Positions 38,295 to 51,612 are shown, counted from the first letter of the stretch. The stretch: DNA of 64,000 nt from Steinernema hermaphroditum (GCA_030435675.1 CM059625.1:248001-312000), one strand, 5' to 3'. Notes: generated from the letters alone by a model not told the origin. Numbers and translations: made by a program.

Positions 38295-39566
38295 GCGACG
38301 CTTTGAAGAAATCACAGCCAGAAAAAAGCTTACATTTTATTGTGGTATATTCATTTTGTCTCTTTTGGTAATTTATTGCGAAGTTGGTAAACTTTCAAGA
38401 CGAATAATATTGTTTGTTACGTGCATCAACAATGCTATTCAGGGGATATGAGCAAAGCAAATGTTCGCATACGAAGTGTGGAACAAAGTGGCGTGTGGCC
38501 TTTCTGGTGTATGGCAATGTATCTGCAAGCATCCAGCAACGAATGTGTTACGCGTTGATACAGCTTTCCTGCGCTTTCCGAAAGGTTTTTCTTTGTGTTA
38601 GCGGGTTTTTTTGATAGCGGTTAGGTGAACGAGAAAAATCGCTCTCATTTCGAGTGCCTCCAAACTTGCAATCTGTCTTCTTCATGGAGGTCCTTATCAC
38701 TTCCATTTTTTACTTCCTACGTTACTGTGGTACAGTATAGTCGTTGAGAGCCAATTACCAAAGAACATCAAGACTCTCATGCACTCTTACGCAGCCGTCT
38801 TCCAGTTCCTTAGAGTTTTTCTTTTTTTAAAAAACGAAATTACACGACTCATTCATGCGCATTAGGCACTTGTAGTAGAAACGAAGTCACACTACGAGGC
38901 GTTGTACAACTTTTAGTGTTTCACTCTATTTCAATTTGAGGTCCACTCAATTTTGAAGTTCTCTAAGAAGAATCGGTATTTTTAGCGGTCTTGATGAAGA
39001 TGGATGCCGTTTAGATTTTCAAATTACTAGTGATGTGCTTTATTGCATGATTTCTCAATTTTCCCGTAATGCTTCGCAATTCTTTTGTGGTGCACCATTT
39101 GGGAAGCCGTTCACTTTAGCTCTCAGACATAATTACCGAAGGAAGAGTGCGATTACGCCCAACCGCAAAGAAGATCACACGCGAAAACCGGTAAGGATGA
39201 AGACGGACACTCGCCTTTAACTCTGCGACTTAACCCAACCTTAGCCAACGCGCACCACATTACGACCGGGTTTTGGTCAGCCGCCAAGTTTCGGATTGCA
39301 GCCAGTAACCAGCTCGGAGAGATTATCTCATCCACGCCGAAAGCCAACCCTACTAGAACTTTGTCGTCGTCAGCAACGGACGATTCGCTTGTCTGAAGGA
39401 TGGTTGATGACATGACAGAAAGAAGAGAGGAAGAGATTCTGGTTCGCGTGCATCGGTGCGAACGTGGTCGGTACAGCGAGAGCGTCAGACAAAGAGACAA
39501 TGGAGGGGGAGTCGCCGAAGTCGCCATCGGGCGGAGGCGACGACCCAGAGTCGCTGCGTGGACCCC
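38295..39566. other. intergenic, no supported gene
   Basis: 3' flank of cdc-42 copy B and upstream region of the secreted Cys-rich gene. GC content rises after 39200. No coding, RNA or repeat feature is supported. Confidence 0.45.
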
Positions 39567-42366
39567 ATGCGGCCGGTTCTCGTCTTCTCCTTCTTGCTCT
39601 GTGCCACAGGGCCACTGTGCTTAGTCCAAGCCCAGCCTGACTGTGATATTTTGGATCCAGAGTGCCGCGCACGATTTCGTAGTCGTGCAGATGGCAATGG
39701 ATTCCGCCGACGGGTTCAAAATTCGTGCAATTACCAGGATATCTGGTTAATTCCTGGAAGAGCAGATGCTTCATGTAGTAAGTATCTTTATCGTCTTAAA
39801 ACGTCAAGGGAACCATTTTGACTTTTGTGCCAAATTAGCTCATGGGCAGAACGGTTTTTCTTTTTGTTGTAATTCTTTGAGCTTGAACCCGAGATCATAA
39901 GTCAGAATAGGCGTTTTCCGCACGTGAAGGGTCATTTTAAACTATGCGCTTCTATTTGCGTCTTACCTGCACGTTCTTCGATTTTTTGTTTAGCCTAGGT
40001 GGCGGGAAAACCTTGTGACGTCTAAACCGGTTTCACCATGGACCCTCTTGTTTCTTAGAAATAAATATTTTTGCTATTATTTCGGAATTGTTCAATCTTT
40101 CAACAGTAAACCAAATAAGCACACAATCAGAGCCTGCGATTGATCCTGACATAAATGAAACATAAATGGATTTTGCGGATCATCGTCACGCATCACTAAT
40201 AGGAACTTTTAACAGCTACCAGACCGCAAAGTATTTCGTACGCTTGACTTAGTGCGATGATTGTATATCAACATTAGTAACGCGTAGTTTGTTGTTATTC
40301 TAGCGTTGCGCATGGAACCGGTTTTGCACGGTGTTGGCAGATTGGTTTCCATTTTCGAATTCGACTGTTTGGAACATCTAAAGGGCAGACGTTCCTATTG
40401 ATTTTGCATGAACCATATACGACGAAGTTTATGTAGATAGAAGCGGATTGCTTCTTTTATCAAGGGTTAATGTGCATCGTATGGTCAAAAAATAAGTGTA
40501 ACATTGTGAACCCGCAGAGTACTGTACGTAGCGCTGGGAACGGAATCTGCTCGTATTGCACTCGATCCTAGGTCATTTGTTCTTGAACGTTTTAAATTAA
40601 AGTATTAAACTCATGAAAACAAGGTGTAGCGGGTGTTACGGTAAGAATGCTTACCACCTATGAGTTGAGTTCAAGCTGACCGTTTGGTAATCGATCCTAT
40701 ACGTGACTTAAGCAGTAAAATTAGTATGGAACACCTATAAACAGTAGTTGCTAAGCACGTTTTCAAACTAAATGTTCATTTTGCGCAAATATAACTTTGT
40801 ATGCATTTTTCTCAATTGGAATTTTGGTGAGCACTTCAAATTTTTTTAGCATTCCATGAACTTCGTAACCATGGTGTCACCAGCAAACCAGTTCGTCCTT
40901 GGTTTTTTTTGTGTGTTACCAAAAAAGTTGTGCGGCTCGGTAATGACCTTTTTTTGAGTAAAATTGCAATTACAGTCTTAGGACTTAATCCTCTACCAAC
41001 ATCTTCCTGAATGAAACAGTGCTGTAATCGGTTAAGTTTTTCAAAACGCTGTGCTCACTTTCATAAAGCAGTTGTTACCAAACACAAATTCAACGTTGTT
41101 TCTAGCACGACCCGGAGCTCGGCGAGTAATCGACATCGATCCTGCACAAGTCCAAATTAAACCCGACATTGTTCGCTTTCCTGGATGTTTTACTGTGGAA
41201 ATCAAAAATGTTCATGTTTTCGATGATCGAAATGCAGTCGGCAACAGCTTCTTCGCCAAAGCTGAATATCAATGGTGGAATGTGAAGGAGTTTGGAGAGT
41301 TGAAGTGCCAGAATGTATCTAGCAACGGATGCGGCGGATACGGTAATAATTGGTAAGTAGTAAAGCAGAGAAAGGAGGTTGGAACATAAGTGACTAGACG
41401 TAATATTCGGATCAGAATGCAATTCATCATTCGTGGGCATTCGCATCTCTTAATTGAAAGATGAAGAAGACGTGTAGTGTACTTTTGTTTTTGTACATTG
41501 TACTTTCTAGTAGAAGCACATTACACTCACATAGATCGCTCTGGTAAGATACCAGTGGAAAAGTACAATTCGCACGTTGTACCGTTGTGACCGGTAGCGG
41601 AAACAGTTGGACGTAGCAAACTGGACTAGATAGCATAAGCATTTGAAAGTTAATGCTATCTACTGAAATTGTAGCAAGTCGCTCTTTCAGCTACTACTGC
41701 GATGTTTGTGAAAGTTTACACGAACTGGAATCAAACAAACATACGGCTTCACGCTCTTCATCCATATCCGAACAATTCCGTGGCATTAACTGCCCCCAAC
41801 GGCCGGGTTTCTATACATTCCGCAAAGAATTTTGCTTTAATGATTGGAACGCATTTGATGCCGACGGCGATTGCCAATTCGACTTCTTTCAAGGTGATAA
41901 GTCTGATTATAAAGCAGCCCTTTCGTCTTTGCAACAAGTCGGATATGTAAGCGACCCACCGGCGGCAGCATCGCAAATTATTCTATTTTCAGGGCAGCGT
42001 GGTGGCTAAGATTCGGCTTGCATTTAATGCTACGGGTATCGTCGAACAAAAAAAGCTCGCAAAGGAAGCCCAAATCGAAGATACGGTAAATAGAGAGCTC
42101 GAAGAACGTCGACGTAATTGGGACATTAACAACGGACAATTCGACAAGTTCCGACAGTGGTACGTGGATTACAGGAAGAACGTTTGGCATAAGTAATTTC
42201 ATCTCTGAAGCAAAAATGACTTAAGATTCCACCTTTCAGAGAGGACTACCTCCCGTGGCTTCTGTATGAAAACGAAATGTCATGCCTTCGTCTAACTTTC
42301 GACGTGTGTGAACGAAGACCTCGTCGGACAGAGTACGGCCGCTACACCTGTGATCCCAGTTTATAG
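39567..42366 (+). CDS. secreted Cys-rich protein, unknown function
   Basis: ATG 39567 starts a signal peptide (VLVFSFLLCATGPLCLVQA) followed by QPDCDILDPECRARFRSR, then DADASC-type sequence to a donor at about 39779. After a large intron (about 1.3 kb, to an acceptor near 41105) come RPGARRVIDIDPAQ, IVRFPGCFTVEIKNVHVFDD, KAEYQWWNVKEFGELKCQ and a Gly-rich CGGYGN turn. The next exon, after CTTTCAG at 41690, has YYCDVCESLHELE, GINCPQRPGFYTFRKEFCFN and DADGDCQFDFFQGDKS. The next exon (from about 41992) has GSVVAKIRLAFNATGIV, a Lys/Glu-rich linker and WYVDYRKNVWH. The last exon has LPWLLYENEMSCLRLTFDVC and ends near TCDPSL. Numerous spaced cysteines and NxS/T sites fit an extracellular domain. I do not recognise the family. 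Frame is kept at every junction. Confidence 0.75.
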
Positions 42367-44133
42367 AAAGCAAGACTGATCTCATGAAGCGCCTGCACAC
42401 TTGATCGTCGTCTACGTTTTAGTTTTAAAAGGAGAATGTAATGCTTCTGAGATAGTAGGTGATTGAGTGTTCTGTCAGCGATCTTTCTTAAATCCTAACG
42501 ATAAATTTTTTCGATTGTCCACACACTCGGCCCTATCAGAGTTCTGCTTTTAGGTAAAGGAATCGCTGTGACCTTCGACCCACCTGAACGGTTCTTTAAC
42601 TTCGAAACTTTGTTTTAGCATACAGCGGAACACCTAACGCTCATCGGAACTATTTCGATGATGGACGCCCACGTTTTCATTTCGATGGACTTCTTAGGGC
42701 AATTCTTCCCTATTTAATATTTGCATTAGAAAAACGTACATATTAGAGTTTCGTCATTCGAATTTAGTAGTAGAACTGTTTTCGAATCGAAGAGCATTCA
42801 TGAATATCGACTTGTTTTTCAGCGGTCACCAGCTTTTAAAAAGAAAGTGAGAGAGAATAGAAGGACGCAGTACGGATTTCGCAACAAAACATATCGTTGC
42901 ACAGGTGAAGCACACTCTTCCTGCTCTCTTCTGCGTACACTCGATGAATTTCTATTCCATGCTCAATTTTATTTAGTTTAAAGACATTGGGACGTTGAGA
43001 CGCTCGGTTGCCAGCAAATGAACTAGATTATGTCTTCAGTTCCTGTTTGAGTTTGCCCGTGGTCATTTTTGTGTTCATGAATCTAAGTCAAAGGTCAAAT
43101 ATGGTTGTATGTAAGCTAACTGGTGTACTGTGTCCAGTCTCAAAAAAAAATCTAGTACCTTGGGTGCGCACCGTACTTTTGGTGCAATCTAGACCGCTTA
43201 CTTGGATGATAAACCTAAATGTTCTAACAACCGGATCTTAATTACCTTGTAATGAAAACCACTAATTTTTTAACAGCGCTTTTGTTAAGGGTTGGATTTG
43301 ATAGTCTGTGCGTTTAACACATGCTAGTAACGACAGACTGACACAGAGCCAAGTACCCTTGTTATTTAACCCTTAATACATCTAGTGTGCTGTTTTACCC
43401 CTGGCACTTCAAAATGTTTCTAGTGCAGGTTAACCGGAATTATTTATCTGCGACTATTGCTTCAACCATCACCCGTTTTGCTTCCACCTCGTGGTTCGAT
43501 GCATCGAAGTTTATCGGCAGCAGCAAAAGACGGGTCGCTTCCTTTGCGCAAAGGAAGACGGTTGCTTTCCTCCTCTCCAATTACGTGCGTAACAATCGAT
43601 TCCATTATGCGCACGTTGTCTCCGAACAGACAGGATGCAGTGCATTATTGGAGCGGACTGACAGTTTCAATGCCCACCGCTGCGGAAAACAGAGAGCACT
43701 TCAGACGCCGAAAGAGCGAGCGGACATGCAAACGTTGGGAAGCAAAGGCTGGATGATCAAGCGCGTATGTAGTAGTCATTTTTCATAGTCATTTTTCGGT
43801 TTGTTTCCGCGATCGTCTCACTCGTTGGGATATTGTCGATTCGCACGGCGCGCGTGGTGATTCTCATAGCGAACGTCCTGAGCGCCGGCTTCCAGCTGTT
43901 GCGATTACCTGTTTTCTCCGCTTGAATCCAAGTAGCGAAAAGTTCAAGCGATCGGCCGTCTCGATCGACTTCGGCTTGCCAGCTGAGCCGTCTTTACAAC
44001 ATAACTCTTCTATGTATTTTTTCTGCTTTCGCTGTTTATCATATCTTCGCAGATGTTCGTCGCGATAAATTAGTAACTGTTCCTAAGAGTAGCTTCCTGA
44101 AGGCCTTCTCTTTCACTGCTTTCCTTTTCAGAT
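42367..44133. other. intergenic before the ZYG-11-type gene
   Basis: About 1.8 kb. Contains an isolated 48-codon open stretch at about 42600-42745 (reading GTPNAHRNYFDDGRPRFHFD) with an acceptor-like TTTTAG in front but no linked exons. The stretch 43430-43790 is richer in GC and has overlapping open frames on the plus strand without family signal, possibly promoter or untranslated sequence. Confidence 0.4.
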
Positions 44134-47100
44134 ATGGGAACATTAGAGATACCATCCCTGAAATTAATATGTCAAATTGAAATCGGAAAGCTGTTGAAGG
44201 ATGATCGCGGCATCTACCCCGAAGGCTGTGCGCCGCTTCCGACCACTGTTTCAAACGCCTTGTTTCAATCGATGCGTGAGAATGACCAGCTCAGCTGTTC
44301 GGCGTACAGGCTTCTTTCACACGATCGGGCCGCACTCACGTATGCTGATTTGAACAGGAAAAAGTTTGACGAATGTGCCATGGCTACTCTTGGTCAACAC
44401 CGCCTGCAATTCCTTTCGTTTTGCAAGGCGTTTAAAACTGATCATCAGAAAATACCATTCGATTTGGCAACGTTCTGCAAGAATCCGACTCACGACAGCA
44501 CCCATGTGCTCGTCCATCTCAATTTAGCAATGAACGCAAAGATTCTCAATCTCGACTGTCTTGCCAAATTCACAAATCTAGTCTTCTTGTCCGTTTCTAC
44601 CTGCTCCAGCTTTACTGATCAACATTTCGATAAAGTGTGCTATTCACTTAAGAAGCTACGCCACCTGGACATCTCTGAAACGAAAGTAACAAACATCAAC
44701 CCGATAGCAATGCTACCGTATGTAAAGTGACTAATAACCGAAATTACCATGCCATACTTTAAGACAACTACAACATTTCCATATGTTTCGACTAAATCTG
44801 AAGATGTCAGCCAATGATTTTTGTCATACCATGGTTGAGTTGAAGGAGCTTCGGACTTTGGATCTTTCAAATCGCAGACAAGACGTCCAAGTTAACGATT
44901 ACACATCGATGCAGAGAGACTATGCTCGATGCCTGATCGATTTCTGCATTGTGCAACAAAAGACAATCTTTCCGCATTTATGCCTTCTGGACGTTTCGGG
45001 AAATGTCTTTGTGGATGATCTTGGCAGTGATGTCGCCTATAGGGTGATCATGCAATTCGTTCAGCACCATCCCGAACTTCGTTTTCTTAATGTTCTCGAT
45101 ACGGCGCTGAATCGACGCACTTTTATGTTGACGTTCCCGAGGATAAACAAATTATGCGTAAGTTACTTTACTATATTATCCCATTACCGGAATCTTCCGA
45201 TGAAAGCGTAACTCATTTTACGATAAATTCGCACTAAGATATTTTCTTCACTTTGAAACTTGCAGTTGATAAATGTGTTTCAAATAAATAAGGCGCTGTT
45301 GCCGGACGTAGTGCCTTGTTCACTGTACGTGGACCTGCATGTTGGACATTTTCAGGTTGCCAATGGAGCCACACGAACGCAGTCCATCCAAGCTCTGTTA
45401 ATATATGCGAAAAGTGAACGGGAAGTTTTTGCGTCACACGCCTTGCAAGCGATTTTCTATTTGCTGCAAACAACCTACGACCATTTTACGGATGACGAGC
45501 TCACGGACACTATTTGCGTAGGAAACGTTATTGCATTCGCAGTTTAATATTACTTTATAGGGCATAGAAGTGGCGATGCGGTACAACCGCAAGACTCTCT
45601 CAATTCAAATGGCTGGCACGGCATGCTTCTACCATATTTGCCGCCTGAACCGCATCAAGAAGCTTAACGCGTTCTATATTCGGATTATATTAGGACGCTG
45701 TCTGGATGCGTCGCTCAACTTTAAATTGATCATCCAGGTAAGGTAAATACGGCAAAAAATAATTATCGGTTGTCGTTTGACTTCATCGTGCGTCCTGATT
45801 TAATAACGTCCGTTGGTATGCAGATGTAAGCCTTTATAAAACACGTTCCAGCTTCAAAAAAACATTTGGCTCACAGTATGCAACGACCACCTTCTCCAAA
45901 CACTTACTGATACCCATGACATGTTCAGAACATGTTACGTAGCATTGGAAGCAATGGTGGCGTCAAAAGATGCGTCAATTGCAAGGTATTTTTTTCCACC
46001 GTCGGCTATTTTATAGAATCCTATTCAGAATGACTATAGCTATTGTGTCGATATTGGCTCCTAAAATTCCGGTTGCTAGAAGTCAACCATTGGCAAGAGA
46101 AGAACGCTACATTAGCTATATGATTGGTGTCTTACACGAAAATTTGACATTGGTCGACGATAGACCGGCAACTCAAAACCCTGAGGATCATGATGACATC
46201 AATGTATTCACATTGAAGTTCACACTGAGCGCCTTGTGGAATCTCACTGGTAAGTTTTGACCAGGCCTCGATATTACGATTGAAATAACACGTTGTAGAT
46301 GAATCTCCTGACGCCTGTGAAATATTTGTTCGTTTGCGTGGAGTTGAAGTCGTTTTCCAAATCATCCGCAAATACTGCGAGAATGCTAACATCATTACTA
46401 AAGTATTCGGACTGCTTGTAATTTACTATAGTTCCGGGATGAAGCTTATAATTACTTGATTTAGAACAACATTGCTGAGGTGAAAAGATTGCGATCGTAT
46501 CTGATCACCTACGACTGTGTGCAAACCATTGTCGAACTTTTCAACACCGACATGGAAAAAATGAAGGGACAGCTTAACATTTCTTATGTAATGAACGACC
46601 GACATGAGGAAGTTGAAGATATGGATGAGTACGATGATGAATCAGATATATCCGACAACTCGGAAATGGAAAATGCTGAAGTGGAAGATGAGCGACAAAT
46701 GCAAGAACAACCGCCACAGCAGATACAACAAGTTCCACGGTTCGACATAGGATACTTTGCCGCCGGAATACTATCAAACTTATTATTAGATGATGGACCT
46801 TGGGACTTCGAACCAAGTCGCCAGGAATGTAATAGGCTGCTGGTGGGTTTTACTTACGAAATCGCTGTTCACTGCCACTGTTTAGATTGACGCCGTCGCA
46901 CAATGGCCAAAATCAATAAACACCATGGTCGCCTATAGGTTAGCATGCTAATGCCTTGTCGTTCTAATCAATCGTACTTCAGATCGTTCCAGCCTTTTAT
47001 TCCAATTCTCACACGTTATGATCTTCCGGGAGCTCAGATGTGGGCCGTCTATGCAATTTATCACGTGGTCTGTGTCGACAAGCAATATGAGTACATATCA

Positions 47101-47214
47101 ATGCTTCGAAAGCAAGGCGCTTTTGAGCTGTTCTCCGAAATCGCTCACGGGGTGCACACTCATCCGAGCGTGCGTGAAGTCGCACAGTCAGTACTAGCCA
47201 CCTTCGATAGCTGA
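44134..47214 (+). CDS. ZYG-11/ZER-1 family CUL2 substrate receptor
   Basis: Substrate-recognition subunit of CUL2-RING E3 ligases. Mammalian members ZYG11B/ZER1 read N-terminal glycine degrons. ATG 44134 follows TTTCAG. The N-terminal region is followed by leucine-rich repeats (LFLSVSTC..., KLRHLDISETKVTNINPIAM, LRTLDLSNRRQ, LCLLDVSGNVF). Then come ARM-like repeats in successive exons (SIQALLIYAKSEREVFASHA; MAGTACFYHICRLNRIKKLN; FTLKFTLSALWNLT; ACEIFVRLRGVEVVFQIIRK; VFGLLNNIAEVKRLRSYL). It ends with the family C-terminal module PILTRYDLPGAQMWAVYAIY and stops at 47214. Exons are joined in frame across at least ten junctions. An acidic insertion (about 46600-46730, DMDEYDDESDISDNSEMENA plus a Gln-rich run) interrupts the ARM region and is unusual. 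Whether this is ZYG-11 (meiosis/polarity) or ZER-1 cannot be decided by eye. Confidence 0.85.
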
Positions 47215-48108
47215 CCGCACTCAGTTTTACGTTCTTCTACTGCCTTCAAGAGCCAGTCGTTCTTTTAAAATTGTACATACTTCTACAAAGCGGAGTTGCC
47301 CCCAACTCTGATCTCCATCTCTACTTTGAAACAACCTGTACACAGTTATATGCTTCGATTATGGGTCCCTGTAGTTTGCCATTTTTTGGGTTATATTCAG
47401 CTTCTCCTGTGATACTCCGCAGCGTTCACTGATCGTTTGCTCATATGACTAGAGAAATAGCATCTAGTCATTGTAGTTCTCTTCAGGGCTGCACAGAGAT
47501 TCTTCATTGTTTATTGTAACTGTTTGCTGGTATACAGATGATTTCAGGAAGTATTTCAAAACGTTAATTGTATATATGTGAAAAAGAAACGTATATCTAC
47601 CGTTTACCGTTTATGTTAGCGAATGAGTGGCATTATGTCATTCAGGATGTCTCATAAAGGCCGAAGAATGACGACATCCAATCAGTTTACCTGGGTGGTG
47701 AAGCTGTTAAAAGCTGAGTCGGCCGGTGGCGGTGCAGATTTCGGAGTTAGAGCGATTCTTCGGCTTAAGACGGGGGCGCGATGGAGTCGGGCGGTGAATG
47801 TGGTTACCGTCTTCTCCGCGAGAATTTCTTATTTTGTTTTAGCGGATTTCATGGTTTGATCATTTGTGTCCCTAGCCATCAGTCGGGTCGTCGACACGCT
47901 CTCTCTGAAGTTTGCTGTTGAGCGGCCAATAACTGTTCCTGTGAATAATACCAAAGAAGATGACATTCTTGGTCTTAATTAGCTTTCAATATTTTTCCGT
48001 TAACGTACAGATAGATAGAGTATTCAATAAAGAGATATACCGTACTTCGAAACCAAGTAATCAATCAAGCGGAATCAAAAAACAGTACAAGTGATTAGCC
48101 TTTTTTGT
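47215..48108. other. convergent 3' spacer with a repeat
   Basis: Between the ZYG-11-type gene and the CNG-channel gene on the opposite strand. Contains the partial family A element described separately; the rest is 3' UTR and spacer. Confidence 0.5.
47660..47910 (-). mobile_element. family A element, head fragment
   Basis: Aligns in the same orientation with 25560-25840: CGGAGTT, CTTCGGCTT, GGAGTCGGGCGGT, ACCGTCTTC and, after a gap, CGGGTCGTC with CGCTCTCTCTGA. The 3' hairpin and tandem tail are absent, so this is a truncated or diverged copy. Confidence 0.5.
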
Positions 48109-51100
48109 TCACTCATTCTTCTTCCTTTCTTCATCGCCTTTCTCTTCTTCGTAATCTTCTTCGCTGCTTCCTTCAACAGCCGCAATTTCGGCATCCCGAT
48201 GCTTCTCACTATTACTGTCATCGCTGCCACTTTCGCTATCAAAATCATCTGGAATAGTGCTCCATCGTTTCAGACTGTGACGACTTGTTACAGCTAGAAA
48301 CCATGTAGTAATTTATACCATTTCTCCATTTAACTTACACATCGCTGACTTTAAAGTTCTTGTAGTCTTCGATTTAGGATTTAGAATTTGAGCAACAGTT
48401 TCCAGCATACGAGGAGTGGCGATGCTCGTTCGAATGCGACATTTCTCCTCAAATTCTCGTCGGATATCTTCGTCGGTTTTCTCTTTCACTTCTTTCTTGT
48501 CTTTACTTAATAGCTCCCTGAAATTCACGGCACAGTTTCAGTCATGTACTGTATCCGTGAAACTAACTGAGCCTTTCTGTGTAAAAGTTGTTGAGCTTCC
48601 GGGTAGTCCTTCATTACGTCATTAAGATCTTCCTTTGAAAGTGAGAATAAGGTGGAATATCCCTTGGAGCGGATGTTGGCTGTTCGACGGTTATTTCCAT
48701 CAATTGCCAATAAGCTGTTGTAAAAAAGATGTTGCAAATTTGATGATCCAGATTTACCTGATTTCTCCAAAGACACTTCCTTCCTTCAGTGTTGCGAACA
48801 GTATCTCGTTTCGTTCGCCGCCAACGACTTCAAGGATGCCTTGATTAACGATGTACATCTCTTTGCCCACATCCCCCTAAAGAATTTCAAACCACTGTGT
48901 TGCATTGGTTTAAATGTTGTACCTTTCTGCAGATCATATCGCCAGGAAGGAAGATGACGGGTCGTAGTTTGAGCACCAAATCACGCATAAGCGCATCGTC
49001 GCAATCCTAGAATATGACATCAACAGTAAATCAAGTCATCCAAAAATATTAGCTAATAAAGGAGAAATTCGAGTAACCTGGATTAAAATAATCCGATGGT
49101 ATAATCCTAAAAAAGTGTCAAATATTAAAATTTTAATGCAAACACATTATACAATGGCATACCTGAAAGAGTGAAACCTTGCTTAAAGTATTGAAATGAA
49201 CGGACAAAGCAAGGTCGGTCTGCAGTTTCAATGGTAGCTTTTCGATCAGTTTCTTTTCATCCAATGTTTTTTGCTGTTCCCAAGTATATATGAACCAGTC
49301 TCGAACGCGGTCGATGGTATGCTTAGGCAGCTGAAGCCTTTTGCATTCGCTCAGAGCCAAGTCCATGGTCGATCGAAAATTCTCTCTGTTCTTATTGGCA
49401 TTCGAAACAATATCGCGAATCTGTTAATTAGCACCAACTACGGTCACTTAAGTCACGCCTCCTTACCTGACCTAGAAGCAAGGCAAAAACGAACACGCCC
49501 ATCATCCACGAGAAAGTCATGTAAATGTACTCTATTACGTTCGTCGGGGCTGGATTATTTCCAGTTGACGTCGCGACAGCAGCGGTGAAATAAAAACAAC
49601 GGATGTAAGCATTTCCTAAAACTCGTGAAGATATTCTCAAGTAGTTTAAGCTCACCTAAGTTATTATAAACCCAACTATTTAAGAAATATTCGTTATTAA
49701 TTCGATAAGGCAGTTGTCCAAATGCTTGCCAGGCGCTCAGCATGTAGTACACACAGCTGTTGCAGTGTATAAGGTAGATCATGTAGCTGAACGTCTTAGT
49801 AATTCTGAAAAAAAGCAATGAACAGTGAAGCGTAGTTTTGTGGCACCTAATCACATATGGATTCGAGACCGAGTTGTCCAGCAGATTGAATAGTTGCCAA
49901 AACGATGTCACCTAAAGTGGGTCGAATTGTCACAGTCGTCACTAGCGTCCGCTACCTTGAAGACCCGAACAATCCGCCATATAGGAACAACTCCACTCCA
50001 AATGTAAATCAAATCAGTCGGCAATAGCGAAATTACATCCAGGCGAAAAGTTGTACTTCCAAGGTAATTAGCCACCATTTGCTTTCGGGTTTTCTAAGTA
50101 ACATCAACAAGTTGGAGATAAGAATTAGCTTACGATGGAAATGCCAGATTTCATAAATTGGAGTCGAGGCTTAATACACACCATATCAATTAAATAAATG
50201 AAATCGGATATATAGTCGATTATGAGCCAATAATGGAGAGGAATTTGGTTCTGATAGGGGTAAGACGATCGCAATGGAATTATTATGGCGTTGTAAAGAA
50301 ACGCTATGACCACGATAGACAGCCATATCATATAGGTGGCACTATAAGGATCAATAGATCTCGGAAGCAACCCGAAATCTTTAGGTTCCATTGCTTCCTG
50401 TGGGCCACCTTGGTCAAGTCCCAAAAGCTCCATAAGGGTAGTTTTTCGCTTCTCTGCTGGCGGCTCACCGTCATCTGGTTCTTCGGCATCTGGTACGTGT
50501 GCTGGTTCTGGTGAAGGATCGCGGACAACATCTTCTAATACTTGCGATGTGCGCCGTTGAATGTCACGAGCAAAAATGTGTAGTTTTTCCCGCATTATAA
50601 AGGAGAAGTCGCTTTCTGTTGTATCTGCACGCAGGAGGGATGACGTTGCACCTTCGGTCCGAGCCGAGGCGATTTCGGAGGGTCCGGTCGCCTCCGGAAG
50701 AGACATACTTTGGTCGAGTTGGTCCAGTCGACTCTCGACTCGCTCCACTTCAATCCGTACGAAACTGACGGGAGAACGTGATCGTTCCGATCGCTCGTGT
50801 TGCTTAGATGTTGCTGGCAGTGTAGACATTTCGATAGCTTCTTCGTTCTTAATGTGCGCAAATGTTGGAAGTGCACTGGTAAGCATGCACAATGTTGGAT
50901 GGGACCCTTATTCAACAATGCTTTACGTTTTTTTAATAACATTCTAGACCTAGTTCTGTAATAACTATGATAACTGATTATGTTTTTCTGGCTGAATCCT
51001 AACAATCACCTCAATTGGCCAGGAACACCGAAGCAAATGAAAAACATAAATTGGGAAGAGTAACTAGTAGGTATCAACTGTGCACGTTGATATTGCATTG

Positions 51101-51612
51101 CTAACAAGTCAACCACTCTGATGTGCCGAAGTCAGAAGAAGACCGGCGACTACGGAGTGATAATGTGTTTCTTGTGCATATATATGACGTCTCGCAAGGC
51201 GTAAGCCTTAGATACGAGAAATAAACTCGTAAACTCGTAAACAAGTCAACCAGAAAGTTCATTCAGCATTCAGTGTTCACAACTGTTCATCGTTATGAGC
51301 ACAAAGTTATTTCCTTAGTCTGCTAAAATTGCTTTCAAGAAAAGCCAGCGATTATTACCAGTTTTCCCTGTGTTTCGCGGTAATTCAATCTATATAAAAG
51401 TTGCTTAATTCGACGAATTCCCAAAAAGTAAAAAACTTTACCTGACGTCTCGTGCGCTTAAGCGCCGAATTGGCACGCTGATTCTTGTACATATTAGGTG
51501 TAGCAATATCATGTAAATGAGTGTTATGTGCCAAAACATCGAGGCTTGAGAGTCGTTGCCATGACACCCTCTCATCTATTTCGATAAGCTGTTCTATGCC
51601 CCACATCAACAT
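48109..51612 (-). CDS. cyclic-nucleotide-gated cation channel, beta-type subunit
   Basis: Membrane channel subunit of sensory signalling, tetrameric with alpha subunits. The probable first exon is 51612-51440. A large exon (50892-50130) carries a disordered N-terminus, then [20 protein letters not shown] (S1), [20 protein letters not shown] and [20 protein letters not shown] (S2), a segment very like vertebrate CNGB. Later exons give S5 ([20 protein letters not shown]), a pore with [11 protein letters not shown]6 ([17 protein letters not shown]), the C-linker ([40 protein letters not shown]) and the cyclic-nucleotide-binding fold ([49 protein letters not shown]). The tail is acidic ([12 protein letters not shown]). 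The pore lacks the Glu of alpha subunits (GETP), consistent with a beta role. C. elegans TAX-2 is the best-known relative; orthology not established. Confidence 0.88.
51125..51245 (+). mobile_element. family A element, 3' end copy
   Basis: Carries the conserved 3' part: AGAAGACCGGCGACTACGG, CTTGTGCATATATATGACGT, CTCGCAAGGCGTAAGCCTT (hairpin), ACGAGAAATAAACTCG and two AAACTCGTA units. It matches the reverse complement of 59790-59915 almost base for base. Lies just upstream of the large exon of the CNG gene, inside its first intron on the model given. Confidence 0.7.

Noticed and set aside
42600..42745. Short exon-like frame (GTPNAHRNYFDDGRPRFHFD)
   Set aside because: Only 48 codons with no partner exons or recognised family; noted as spacer.
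43387..43788. 133-codon plus-strand frame before the ZYG-11-type gene
   Set aside because: Two different overlapping frames are open here and neither shows conservation or splice links; likely promoter/untranslated sequence.
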